From Kangiella sp. HD9-110m-PIT-SAG07 (GTDB lineage: Bacteria; Pseudomonadota; Gammaproteobacteria; Enterobacterales; Kangiellaceae), in assembly GCA_003370465.1 (NCBI GenBank), contig QQTG01000031.1, positions 1 through 52,550 of the forward strand: DNA of 52,550 nucleotides, read 5' to 3'. Positions 9,507-17,546 of this stretch are shown here, piece after piece; the first letter of the stretch is position 1, and each line of letters opens with the position of its first letter. A program made the translations under genes and the position numbers. The notes beneath the pieces were generated by a model. The model saw only the letters and a program-made list of their open reading frames with translations. It had not been told where the DNA came from and made no database searches.

Positions 9507-10226
9507 TTAGTCTTGGTTGGAAGTGAAAATTTCGCGTTCGCCGTGCAACACATCCACCATTTTTAAGGCTTCCTGTTCCATATCGGTGACTAACTCTTCG
9601 ACTCGACGAATGAAATGACGATGTAAAACTAACGTTGGAATAGCGACAGCCATACCAGCAGCGGTGGTAATTAAAGCTTCTGAAATACCGCCAGCTAGCG
9701 CATCCGCGTTACCCACGCCTTCAACTCGCATGACCGTAAAGACCTTGATCATACCAATAACCGTACCCAACAACCCCAATAACGGCGCAACGAGTGCAAT
9801 CGAGCCTAAAGTATTCAAGTATCGCTCAAGACGCACAACAACAGCCCTGCCCGCTTCGTTGATGCTGGCTTTCATCGACTCACGTCCATATTGGTGGTTA
9901 AGCAAACCTGCTGTTAAAACTTCACCCAGCTCCGAACTGTTTTTTAGATCACGCATTTTGCTTTTGTCGAATTGACCGTTTTTGATCCAGGTCCAGACTT
10001 GCGCGACTAGGTGTTTAGGTAATATGCGCTCACGCTTTAAGGCCCAAATGCGTTCGACCATAATCGCCATAGCTATCAATGAACATATAGCTATCGGGAT
10101 CATTGTCCAGCCACCGGCTTTAAATAATTCAAATAGCGTACCGCTCGATGCAGCAGCCGATGTTGATGCAGACATTGCGACGATAGTCGTCGAAGAAATT
10201 GCGAAAGAAAAGACCATGAGCCCCAT
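9507..10226 (-). CDS. exbB: MotA/TolQ/ExbB proton channel family protein
   Basis: This protein of up to 239 residues has three hydrophobic helices, near 43-62, about 140-165 and about 183-205, with the family motif LGSIALVAPLLGLLGTVIGMIKVF. It pairs with the ExbD gene 13 bases downstream. Three in-frame ATGs (residues 1, 4 and 18) could serve as start. A GAGG precedes the first closely, and GGGG from the first codons lies before the second, so the exact N-terminus is open by a few residues. Confidence 0.9.
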   Translation of the reverse strand: MGLMVFSFAISSTTIVAMSASTSAAASSGTLFELFKAGGWTMIPIAICSLIAMAIMVERIWALKRERILPKHLVAQVWTWIKNGQFDKSKMRDLKNSSELGEVLTAGLLNHQYGRESMKASINEAGRAVVVRLERYLNTLGSIALVAPLLGLLGTVIGMIKVFTVMRVEGVGNADALAGGISEALITTAAGMAVAIPTLVLHRHFIRRVEELVTDMEQEALKMVDVLHGEREIFTSNQD

Positions 10227-10392
10227 TACCTCAATGCGTAATTTATTTATTGGATGTAATAAACGCTAAAACTGTATAAATATTAATCATTTATTATTTA
10301 TTTAATCAAAATATTGTGCAGTAGCTACCGCATAAGAGCAAGTATTGATTGCTAACAAGTGTGAACAATTCCACCGCTTTGTTCAAAAAAGA

Positions 10393-12732
10393 TTAATTTC
10401 CAATCACTTCACACTTTGCTTTGCGCCATATTTTAAGATTCTCACGTTCGAATCTGTAGGTTTTAGTGCGCAGGTCATAGGTAATTTGGCCATGGCACCC
10501 TGTATGGAGCTGCTGAATGCCAAAGTCTTGGTAACGTTTTATCACCTGATTGTTAGGCAAGTTATAGCGGCTATAACGTTCTACTGAGTAAATCGCGACG
10601 TCCGGTGCTACCATTTTAATAAACGGGTATCGTGATGAGCTGTCACTTCCATGGTGTGGCACCAACATGATGTCAGCTTCTAAGCTAGCATCCATGGTTT
10701 CTGCCAACTGAAATTCTGCTTCCTTTTCTATATCGCCAGTTAAGAGTATCGAAAAGTCCAGTTCTTGGAATGTGCTCGTGACTTTAACCACACAAGAATC
10801 ATTATTTTTACCGTCGCTCGCTGTAACTGGGTGCAAAACGTTTAAAGCAAAAGCTCCTACCTTCCGTGATATGCCAGCTCGGCATGTGTCTATTGATGAG
10901 TTTAAAGCATCTTCTTTTGACCAACTTCCCACTAAAACTGACTTTACGGGCATATGATTGAGAATAGTTTTCACGCCACCAGAGTGGTCGTTATCTCTAT
11001 GGCTCAACACGAGCAAATCCAGGTGACCTATATTGAGCTTATCAAGTGTCGGCGCTATGTAACTGTTAAAAGCACTACCGTTGGCAGCAGCATACCCTGT
11101 GTCATAGAGGATGTGATGTTTTCCATCAGTCAGCAAAACGGCTAAACCATGACCAACATCGAACACGATTAACTTAGGATTGTCTTGTTTGTAATGTAAC
11201 TGTGCTGAATATAAAAATAACGAGGTTATCGCTAACAGAAAAAAGGCATGCTTTACCCTCCCTAACGGTAACCATAGTAATATGATTAATATCATTAGCA
11301 TCAATAATAACCAGCTGGGTAGGTAAAGCTCGAAGCTTAGGTTGCTTAATGGCTCTGCTATATATCTGCCAGCTTGAAGGACGAAATCAACTCCCCGATC
11401 AACAAGCTCAAGAAGAAAACTGGTATCTGCCATTATATCTAAGACAGCGCCTATCATGATAAGTGGCAACACGATAACACTGAAAATAGGAATCACGATG
11501 ATATTGACCAATAAACCAAGTAGAGTCGCCTGCTGAAAGAAAAATACGCTAGGGATAATTAAGGCTATTGAGATAGCAAACTGCAGCCTTCCAATCTTTT
11601 GCAGAGATGAGACTGCGCCTGTTTTAGATCCGACCTTGCCGGCTAATACCAACCCTATCACCACAACTGCTGCGAAAGTCATCCAAAAACTCGCCGAGAG
11701 TACACTTAAAGGATCCATAACGACAATGATGAATAGTGAATACTGCAAACCGCTAAACAATGCTGATTGGCGTTGCAGCATTAAAGAGAATGCGACGCTA
11801 CACCACATAATTAAAGCGCGGACGGTGGGAAGTGAGAAGTCTGCAAGCGCAGTGTAAAGTAATGCAATAGCACAGCTCAACATCACCGCTGGTCGCAGGG
11901 GCTCGAAATTGGCCTGTCTCACAGCTTGATTTGTCCAACCTAAAACTTTAAAGAATAACCAGAAGCTAAAACCTGCGATAATGGATATGTGCAATCCAGA
12001 AATAGCGATGAGATGGCTTAGCCCCAATGTTTGGAGTAGATCTTTGTCTGGCGGTGGTATTGATGACTTTTCGCCAATGATTAATGCCTGAAACAATCCT
12101 GCGTGGTTATACTTACTGAGTTGGTGATGAATGTCTTGTCGCACGCTATTAATGCTAAACGCTTCCGCAGGTTTTAACTGCATTGAATTTTTGACGTAGC
12201 CTCTTCCTGCAAAACCTCGTTGAAACATATAAAACTCATAATCAAATCCCGCTTGGTTAACTGGCGCGTAGATTGGTTTTAGTTTAACCGTCATTTGCCA
12301 TAGATCACCCAGCGCATACTTGCATGATGAAGAGTAGTCTTTTAAAAGAAGTTTCTTGCCGATGAGCTTTGGTTCTTTAGACTCAGTCACCTTCGCGTTA
12401 AACTGGCAATATTCGGGATAAATAGCTGGCAATGACTCAAGCTCTGCTTCTATAATGTGCACGCTTTTATTGTCAGGTGACTGAATTTGCTGTGATAAGC
12501 GCCAAGAGGCGTGAATTGATGCCCAAGCAAAGCCGAATAAAATGCCGCTAAGCAAAGCAACATAAGTTGTTAGCAGCGAATGTTTATAGTGTTTTTTCCT
12601 GGATAGTACGACGGAAGCAATGGTAAGAAAGCTTACCCCCAATATGGTGATCGCCAAAGGCGCAGGAAGAGTGCTAGGTTGTATAACAAGCAGACATGAG
12701 CCGAGTAAAAGGCCTAAAATCCATGTGAACAT
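10393..12732 (-). CDS. comEC: DNA internalization-related competence protein ComEC/Rec2
   Basis: ComEC forms the inner-membrane channel for single-stranded DNA during natural transformation. The order of domains is two or more N-terminal helices, a DUF4131 region, the multi-helix Competence domain with HLIAISGLHISIIAG (about 250), and a C-terminal metallo-beta-lactamase domain with FDVGHGLAVLL and the metal motif SHRDNDHSGG. The frame extends to a TTG at 12753, but the ATG at 12732, with AAGGAT upstream, places the first helix directly at the N-terminus (779 residues). No other competence gene is nearby. Confidence 0.93.
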   Translation of the reverse strand: MFTWILGLLLGSCLLVIQPSTLPAPLAITILGVSFLTIASVVLSRKKHYKHSLLTTYVALLSGILFGFAWASIHASWRLSQQIQSPDNKSVHIIEAELESLPAIYPEYCQFNAKVTESKEPKLIGKKLLLKDYSSSCKYALGDLWQMTVKLKPIYAPVNQAGFDYEFYMFQRGFAGRGYVKNSMQLKPAEAFSINSVRQDIHHQLSKYNHAGLFQALIIGEKSSIPPPDKDLLQTLGLSHLIAISGLHISIIAGFSFWLFFKVLGWTNQAVRQANFEPLRPAVMLSCAIALLYTALADFSLPTVRALIMWCSVAFSLMLQRQSALFSGLQYSLFIIVVMDPLSVLSASFWMTFAAVVVIGLVLAGKVGSKTGAVSSLQKIGRLQFAISIALIIPSVFFFQQATLLGLLVNIIVIPIFSVIVLPLIMIGAVLDIMADTSFLLELVDRGVDFVLQAGRYIAEPLSNLSFELYLPSWLLLMLMILIILLWLPLGRVKHAFFLLAITSLFLYSAQLHYKQDNPKLIVFDVGHGLAVLLTDGKHHILYDTGYAAANGSAFNSYIAPTLDKLNIGHLDLLVLSHRDNDHSGGVKTILNHMPVKSVLVGSWSKEDALNSSIDTCRAGISRKVGAFALNVLHPVTASDGKNNDSCVVKVTSTFQELDFSILLTGDIEKEAEFQLAETMDASLEADIMLVPHHGSDSSSRYPFIKMVAPDVAIYSVERYSRYNLPNNQVIKRYQDFGIQQLHTGCHGQITYDLRTKTYRFERENLKIWRKAKCEVIGN

Positions 12733-12807
12733 TCTGGGATAATCCTTATCCAAGCTTTAACAAAAGTGTTGTACGATGAACTAACGCAAGTGTAACCGTG
12801 AATATCT

Positions 12808-13410
12808 ATGCCGCGCAAGTTACTAAAAAAAATTACTCCTGATCCAAAGAAAATCACCGAAAATCGATTTTTAAAGATCTTTGGCACACTGATCCACGAT
12901 CCAGGTCTATGGCATCTGAATCGTTACAGTGCGTCTGGAGCTTTTGCAGTTGGGCTTTTCATGTGTTTCATGCCGATCCCCTTTCAGATGGTCATGGCGG
13001 CCGGTTTAGCTATCTGGTTTCGCGTTAATCTTCCTCTATCCCTCATCCTATGTTGGATCACTAACCCCTTAACGATTCCTCCCATGTTTTACTTTGCTTA
13101 CTTGGTAGGAACCTGGGTACTTTCTTGGCCTCCGAGTGAATTTGCATTCGAGTTAAGCTTTGAATGGCTCGGTAATGAATTGGTCCATATATGGCAGCCT
13201 TTCTTACTTGGCTGCTTAATTTGCGGCACTGTTGCGGCAGTGATTGGTTATTACACCATCAGTCTGTCGTGGCGTTACCATGTCGTTATGGCTTGGAAGG
13301 CTCGCCAGCAGCGATGGAAAGAAAAACTGATGCACAAATTACATCTAGACGATGATAACTCTGAAAACAAAAAGACTCAGGACAAGCCTGAGTCTTCTGA
13401 TAAAGATTAA
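12808..13410 (+). CDS. DUF2062 domain-containing membrane protein
   Basis: The 200-residue protein has a basic N-terminus, then the DUF2062 core with SASGAFAVGLFMCFMPIPFQM and CWITNPLTIPPMFYFAYLVG, three or four membrane helices, and a charged C-terminal tail. The family is of unknown function. It commonly lies beside lolCD/comEC in gammaproteobacteria, as here. It is transcribed on its own on the plus strand. Its last codons contain the inverted repeat that serves as terminator for the converging lolCD unit. Confidence 0.88.
   Translation: MPRKLLKKITPDPKKITENRFLKIFGTLIHDPGLWHLNRYSASGAFAVGLFMCFMPIPFQMVMAAGLAIWFRVNLPLSLILCWITNPLTIPPMFYFAYLVGTWVLSWPPSEFAFELSFEWLGNELVHIWQPFLLGCLICGTVAAVIGYYTISLSWRYHVVMAWKARQQRWKEKLMHKLHLDDDNSENKKTQDKPESSDKD
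13364..13396 (-). terminator. lolCD terminator embedded in the 3' end of the DUF2062 gene
   Basis: A perfect 10-bp inverted repeat (AAGACTCAGG/CCTGAGTCTT, five-base loop) is followed on the minus strand by TTTTTGTTTT. There is no T-run on the plus strand. It therefore terminates the leftward lolCD transcript, 22 bases past the lolD stop, while encoding the last residues of the opposite gene. Confidence 0.8.
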
Positions 13411-13417
13411 CTGGCTT

Positions 13418-14164
13418 TTATAGGCTGAGCGGCTTCAAGCTCCCATCTTCCAAATGTAGCTGGCGCTGCATTTTTCCAGCAAGCTCTAAATCGTGAGTTA
13501 CCGTAATAAACGTTGTTCCCATTTCACGGTTAAGTTCGCACATAAGTTCATACACCTGATTTGCTGTGCCATGATCCAAGTTACCCGTCGGCTCATCGGC
13601 CAAAACGCAATCCGGCTGAGTAACTAGAGCTCGAGCAAAAGCAATTCGCTGACGCTCGCCACCTGATAATTCGGCTGGCTTATGAGTTCTACGATTACCA
13701 AGGCCTACTTTTTCGATCAAGTCGCTAGCAATTTTATGAGCTTCTTGGCGCTTCATTCCGCGAATAATCAGCGGCATTGCAACGTTATCTTGTGCTTCGA
13801 ACTCAGGCAACAAGTGGTGAAACTGATAAACAAAACCGATATGACGATTACGGAAGCTGCCCTGTGCCTTGGCTGAAAGCTTATGGATATTGGTTCCATT
13901 AAGGTGGACAGTACCTGAAGTCGGCTTATCCAAACCACCGATTAGATGCAATAAAGTACTTTTACCAGACCCCGAAGAGCCGACGATGGCCAACTGCTCA
14001 CCCTTCTCCACCTCTAAACTTAAATCCGACAACACTTCAACTTTATTCGCGCCGTCGTTATAAATCCGATTTAGCTGCTCGATTTGGATAATTGGATTGC
14101 TCTTAACAGAATCATTCATATCAGGACCATCCATAACAGAGTTACTCATAGCAGAATTACTCAT
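13418..14164 (-). CDS. lolD: Lipoprotein-releasing ABC transporter, ATP-binding subunit
   Basis: LolD powers release of outer-membrane lipoproteins from the inner membrane. The protein has Walker A GSSGSGKST, the Q-loop in VYQFHHLLPEF, signature LSGGERQRIAFARAL and Walker B CVLADEPTGNLD. The VYQFHHLLPEF stretch is typical of LolD. The first ATG is preceded by GGAGG at nine bases and overlaps the end of lolC by eight bases, suggesting coupled translation. The extra N-terminal 20-25 residues ahead of the ABC domain are a short repetitive, low-complexity leader. Confidence 0.94.
   Translation of the reverse strand: MSNSAMSNSVMDGPDMNDSVKSNPIIQIEQLNRIYNDGANKVEVLSDLSLEVEKGEQLAIVGSSGSGKSTLLHLIGGLDKPTSGTVHLNGTNIHKLSAKAQGSFRNRHIGFVYQFHHLLPEFEAQDNVAMPLIIRGMKRQEAHKIASDLIEKVGLGNRRTHKPAELSGGERQRIAFARALVTQPDCVLADEPTGNLDHGTANQVYELMCELNREMGTTFITVTHDLELAGKMQRQLHLEDGSLKPLSL
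14135..14164 (-). repeat. Two tandem 15-bp units at the lolD start
   Basis: ATGAGTAATTCTGCT and ATGAGTAACTCTGTT differ at two positions and encode MSNSA-MSNSV. Each unit begins with ATG, so the duplication also duplicates a possible start codon. Confidence 0.7.
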
Positions 14165-15404
14165 ACCGTAAGGCCTCCGCAGGTTGTGTACGTGAAGCTT
14201 TCCATGAAGGATATAAAGTGGCCAAAACGCTAATACCGAAGGCTGACAAAGCGATCTTTATGACATCATCCCAGATCAGTTCTGTCGGTAGGAAGTTAAC
14301 AAAATAAACATTTTTCGGGAAAACATTCATTTCAAACGTCATTTCGATCCAGTTAATAATATCGGGTAAATTTAAAGCTAATAAGATACCTAAAATAACA
14401 CCCGCTCCCGTCCCGATAAGTCCATTGATAATGCCACTGGTCATAAATATTCGCAGAATCGAGCCCGGACTTGCCCCTAAAGTACGCAGAATAGCGATAT
14501 CAGCCTGCTTTTCGTTAACCAACATCACCAGTGACGTTACGATATTGAAGGCCGCTACAGCGATAATGAAGGTTAGAAGAATAAACATAATCTTCTTCTC
14601 CATCTCAATGGCGTTAAATAACGTTTGGTGCTGACGCGTCCAGTTAGTCACAAAATAGTTGTAATCAAGCTGCTCAGTGAGCGACGTGCTGACTTCATGA
14701 ACCTTCATCACATCTTGTGTTTTAAGCTGTAACGCTGAAACGCCATCGGTAACACGTAATATTTTGGCAAGATCATTCAGGTGGACAAAGGCCATGCCCT
14801 TATCAGCTTCGGATTTGGTCTGAAAGACTCCAGAAACAGTAAATCGTTTTGCACGAGGTTGGATACCCGCTATAGACATACGTGTTTCTTTTAAAAACAA
14901 TGAAGTGACTTTATCACCGACATTGGCACCTAGGCTTCTAGCTAACGAAGCGCCTAAGATAATATTATAGCTACCGTCTGTTAACGAGTCGAAAGATCCG
15001 TTGCGCATATGATCTTTAACAATCGTCACTTCGCCAATTTTTTCCGGCAAAACGCCCTGCACGACACCAAATTGGTCCGAGCCAAGGTGCTGGAACATGG
15101 TTTCGGACTGAATATAAGGAGAGGCACCAATAACGTTCGGATTCTGAAGCACAACTTCCTCTAACGCTTGCCAATCTTCTATATTACTACCGACACCACT
15201 GATTAATACATGAGGAGCCATCCCCAAAATTCGATCACGTAACTCACGCTCAAAACCATTCATCACAGACATAACAGTAATTAAGACCATAACGCCAAGT
15301 GCAATCCCGATCATGGATATGAGGGAAATAAAGGAAATGAAGTGATCGCGGCGCTTTGCTCTAGTGTAGCGCAGCCCGACGAATAGCGAAAAAGGAAGCC
15401 TCAT
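14157..15404 (-). CDS. lolC: Lipoprotein-releasing ABC transporter, permease subunit LolC/E family
   Basis: The 415-residue protein has one N-terminal helix (about 22-48) with GIALGVMVLITVMSVMNGFERELR, a large periplasmic domain (about 50-265) and three C-terminal FtsX-type helices. It ends in SWKASRTQPAEALRYE, as in LolC/LolE. It pairs with LolD to extract lipoproteins toward LolA. Only one permease gene is present here. The second may be elsewhere, or this may be a single-permease (LolF-like) system; the sequence alone does not decide. Confidence 0.9.
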   Translation of the reverse strand: MRLPFSLFVGLRYTRAKRRDHFISFISLISMIGIALGVMVLITVMSVMNGFERELRDRILGMAPHVLISGVGSNIEDWQALEEVVLQNPNVIGASPYIQSETMFQHLGSDQFGVVQGVLPEKIGEVTIVKDHMRNGSFDSLTDGSYNIILGASLARSLGANVGDKVTSLFLKETRMSIAGIQPRAKRFTVSGVFQTKSEADKGMAFVHLNDLAKILRVTDGVSALQLKTQDVMKVHEVSTSLTEQLDYNYFVTNWTRQHQTLFNAIEMEKKIMFILLTFIIAVAAFNIVTSLVMLVNEKQADIAILRTLGASPGSILRIFMTSGIINGLIGTGAGVILGILLALNLPDIINWIEMTFEMNVFPKNVYFVNFLPTELIWDDVIKIALSAFGISVLATLYPSWKASRTQPAEALRYE

Positions 15405-15554
15405 GGTGCTTTCTGAATAATTTAAATTGGCGTCATATTGAATGGTTCACAATTTGTAGTCAAGTTATGGAGTAGAATTAATGTTAATTATGACTAGGAT
15501 ATTACGCTAATTTTTTGATATTCTAGAAAAAATTATGTTTGAGGAGTCAACATC

Positions 15555-15848
15555 ATGAAAACAATAACAGCCGCTGTTTGCGCTCTGTCACTGAGCTTCG
15601 GTATGGGAGTTGGTTTTAATACAGCCAAAGCTGAAGAGGTTAAAGTATCAGTAGCAGAGCAAGGTAAGCAGAATATTGAAATGCCTAAACGTGGCGTCAG
15701 CAAGTCATACGTTGAGCAAAATTTTGGTACGCCAAGTAGCGTCGTGGGCCCTGTGGGTGACCCACCAATAACTAAGTGGGTTTATAGCGGTTATACGGTC
15801 TATTTCGAGTATGACCATGTGATTCACTCAGTAGTTCATCACGGTTAA
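15555..15848 (+). CDS. Small secreted protein with BamE/SmpA-like fold pattern
   Basis: The 97-residue protein has a clear signal peptide with a cut likely after AKA (about residue 26). The mature part has VSKSYVEQNFGTPSSV and then KWVYSGYTVYFEYDHVIHSVVHH, the pattern of the SmpA/OmlA (BamE-like) domain, in which a short helix pair packs on a sheet. No lipobox is seen, so it is probably periplasmic rather than a lipoprotein. A GAGGAG ribosome binding site supports the start. The role is unknown; envelope maintenance is an inference from the fold. Confidence 0.75.
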   Translation: MKTITAAVCALSLSFGMGVGFNTAKAEEVKVSVAEQGKQNIEMPKRGVSKSYVEQNFGTPSSVVGPVGDPPITKWVYSGYTVYFEYDHVIHSVVHHG

Positions 15849-15862
15849 GAAGTGATTGAACA

Positions 15863-15892
15863 ATAAAAAAGCGGCTTAATAGCCGCTTTTTT
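15863..15892. terminator. Bidirectional terminator
   Basis: The stem AAGCGGCT/AGCCGCTT with a short AT loop is flanked by A and T runs. It serves both the BamE-like gene (plus) and the converging DUF2288 gene (minus). Confidence 0.85.
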
Positions 15893-15904
15893 GATGCCTA
15901 ACTA

Positions 15905-16264
15905 CTATTTCTTAAGCTGTGACAAAATATAAGGCGCTACTACCACTGTCCAAAACTCCGTTTCAGGCTTGCAGTTCTCCTTCACAAATTCCATCGGCAT
16001 ACGCTGGATCTTTTCAGAGTCGATTAACGGCTTTATTTCTTCCGCATTATCTAGCGACAAATCCGCTGCACAGTTGATGAGGTCAACGTCCTGATCTATC
16101 AAAAGTAAATTGCCTTTAGCGAAGAAGCGCTCAATTTCTTTCCAGGCGACGATAGCTGTTTCACCATTGAGCTTGGCGACTAACTCTTCACGTGGAGTTA
16201 GCTGGGTAAAACTGTCGGTCTTTTGTTCTAAGTCGTTCTGCTGCGAGTCTTTATCTTTATTCAT
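15905..16264 (-). CDS. DUF2288 family protein
   Basis: This 119-residue protein has the DUF2288 pattern: ELVAKLNGETAIVAWKEIERFFAKGNLLLID, then DVDLINCA and a C-terminal FWTVVVAPYILSQL. No signal peptide or membrane segment is seen. The family is of unknown function and found mostly in proteobacteria and cyanobacteria. It follows nagZ by 28 bases, so the two are likely co-transcribed. The N-terminal 20 residues are polar and Gln/Asp-rich. Confidence 0.78.
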   Translation of the reverse strand: MNKDKDSQQNDLEQKTDSFTQLTPREELVAKLNGETAIVAWKEIERFFAKGNLLLIDQDVDLINCAADLSLDNAEEIKPLIDSEKIQRMPMEFVKENCKPETEFWTVVVAPYILSQLKK

Positions 16265-16292
16265 AATATAATCAATAATTTACCGTGTTAAA

Positions 16293-17315
16293 TTAAACCA
16301 GTTTATCTAACTGTAAGTCATTCTGAAGCTGTAACCAATTATCGCTTTCTCGGACTTGAGTCAGTGAGTAGTTGAGTGACTGACCTTTCATGGTCGCTAG
16401 TCTAACCGCAGATTTAGGGTCAAGTGTTATATCAAACTGTCCCATCAGTTCACGGCCTTCTTGTGGATGGTTGCACACCAGCACCATATCGCAGCCTGCA
16501 TTGACTGCAGCCTTGGCACGTTCATAATAACCGCCAACTACTTCAGCCCCTTTCATGCTTAAATCATCACTAAAGATAACACCATCAAAGTCTAACTGGT
16601 TGCGCAGAATATCTTGCAACCACAATTCAGAGAAGCCAGCGGGTTGCGAATCAACGCTAGGATAAATCACATGAGCAGGCATTACTGCTTGATAGTTTTG
16701 AGCCAATTCAGCGAACACACGCATGTCTCGGCTAATGATTTGCTCACGAGGACGATCATCGACCGGAATATCCACGTGGGAGTCAGCTTCTACAGAACCA
16801 TGTCCAGGGAAGTGCTTGGCTGTCGCCGCCATACCAAAGTCATTCATGCCTTTGATGAACTCACGACCTAGTGCGATAACTTCATCGACCTGTGTCGAAA
16901 AGGCTCGATCGCCAATAACTCGGCTGATTTCATCGCCTAAATCAAGTACAGGAGCAAAACTAAAGTCGATGCCAACAGCTTGGACTTCAATAGCAATCAA
17001 ACTGCCCCAGCGGTAAGCAGACGCTTTGGCTCCCGCCAAGTCTTTAGCGTTTTGCAAGATAGTCGCCATCGCAGGAACGGCGCTAAAACCATCTCTGAAG
17101 CGCTGAACACGCCCTCCCTCATGATCCACAGCAATTAGAATGTCTCGTCCAGCCGTTTCGCGTGCCGCTTGTGATAACTCTGCGATTTGCTGAGGACTGG
17201 CATAGTTACGACTAAAGAAAATAATCCCACCCAAAAGAGGGTTTTGTAACATTTCTTTTTCAGCGGAATTGATTTCCAGACCTTCTAAATCCAGCATCAA
17301 AGGGCCAATCGACAT
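16293..17315 (-). CDS. nagZ: Beta-N-acetylhexosaminidase (cell-wall recycling)
   Basis: NagZ is a cytoplasmic GH3 enzyme that removes N-acetylglucosamine from anhydro-muropeptides during peptidoglycan recycling. The 340-residue protein shows the GH3 motifs: IIFFSRNY, AVDHEGGRVQRF, AKHFPGHGSVEADSH with the catalytic-loop His, and the nucleophile Asp in GVIFSDDLSMKG. The length and the lack of a signal peptide fit NagZ rather than a secreted glucosidase. An AGGAT ribosome binding site precedes the ATG. Confidence 0.95.
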   Translation of the reverse strand: MSIGPLMLDLEGLEINSAEKEMLQNPLLGGIIFFSRNYASPQQIAELSQAARETAGRDILIAVDHEGGRVQRFRDGFSAVPAMATILQNAKDLAGAKASAYRWGSLIAIEVQAVGIDFSFAPVLDLGDEISRVIGDRAFSTQVDEVIALGREFIKGMNDFGMAATAKHFPGHGSVEADSHVDIPVDDRPREQIISRDMRVFAELAQNYQAVMPAHVIYPSVDSQPAGFSELWLQDILRNQLDFDGVIFSDDLSMKGAEVVGGYYERAKAAVNAGCDMVLVCNHPQEGRELMGQFDITLDPKSAVRLATMKGQSLNYSLTQVRESDNWLQLQNDLQLDKLV

Positions 17316-17481
17316 AAAGTATCCTATTTATCTCTGTGTCACTCTCCGAAAAGCAGAAATGACAACTGTAAAAGAGCGAAAATGCCCAATAAACAATGAG
17401 GCGTATGATAACCGATCCTTGAAATAACGACCATAATGAATTCCATTTCTCAATTAGATTTCTCAATTCAACTTATGTCGC

Positions 17482-17487
17482 TATAAT
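17482..17487 (+). promoter_or_regulatory. Candidate -10 of the M2 peptidase gene
   Basis: A perfect TATAAT lies 60 bases before the ATG. The -35 region is poor (TTTCTC at 17 bases), consistent with a regulated promoter, but the assignment is by motif only. Confidence 0.45.
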
Positions 17488-17505
17488 GGAGCGCGACTAT
17501 GAAAC

Positions 17506-17524
17506 GATAATGATGATTATCAAC
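17506..17524 (+). promoter_or_regulatory. Fur-box-like operator
   Basis: The palindrome GATAATGATGATTATC begins about 18 bases after the -10 hexamer and extends into AAC. Against the 19-base Fur consensus GATAATGATAATCATTATC it agrees at about 15 positions. Its place just downstream of the probable transcription start would suit repression by a Fur-type regulator. Confidence 0.45.
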
Positions 17525-17546
17525 TTAAACAATAAAGGGTAACTCT

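Noticed and set aside
10276..10294. AT-rich palindrome ATAAAT..ATTTAT upstream of exbB, considered as a Fur box
   Set aside because: Match to the Fur consensus is poor and such AT-only symmetry is common in this AT-rich spacer.
10364..10384. Inverted repeat GAACAA/TTGTTC after comEC, considered as a terminator
   Set aside because: Only six pairs with a long loop; the T-run lies before the stem on the minus strand and no T-run follows on either strand in the right direction.
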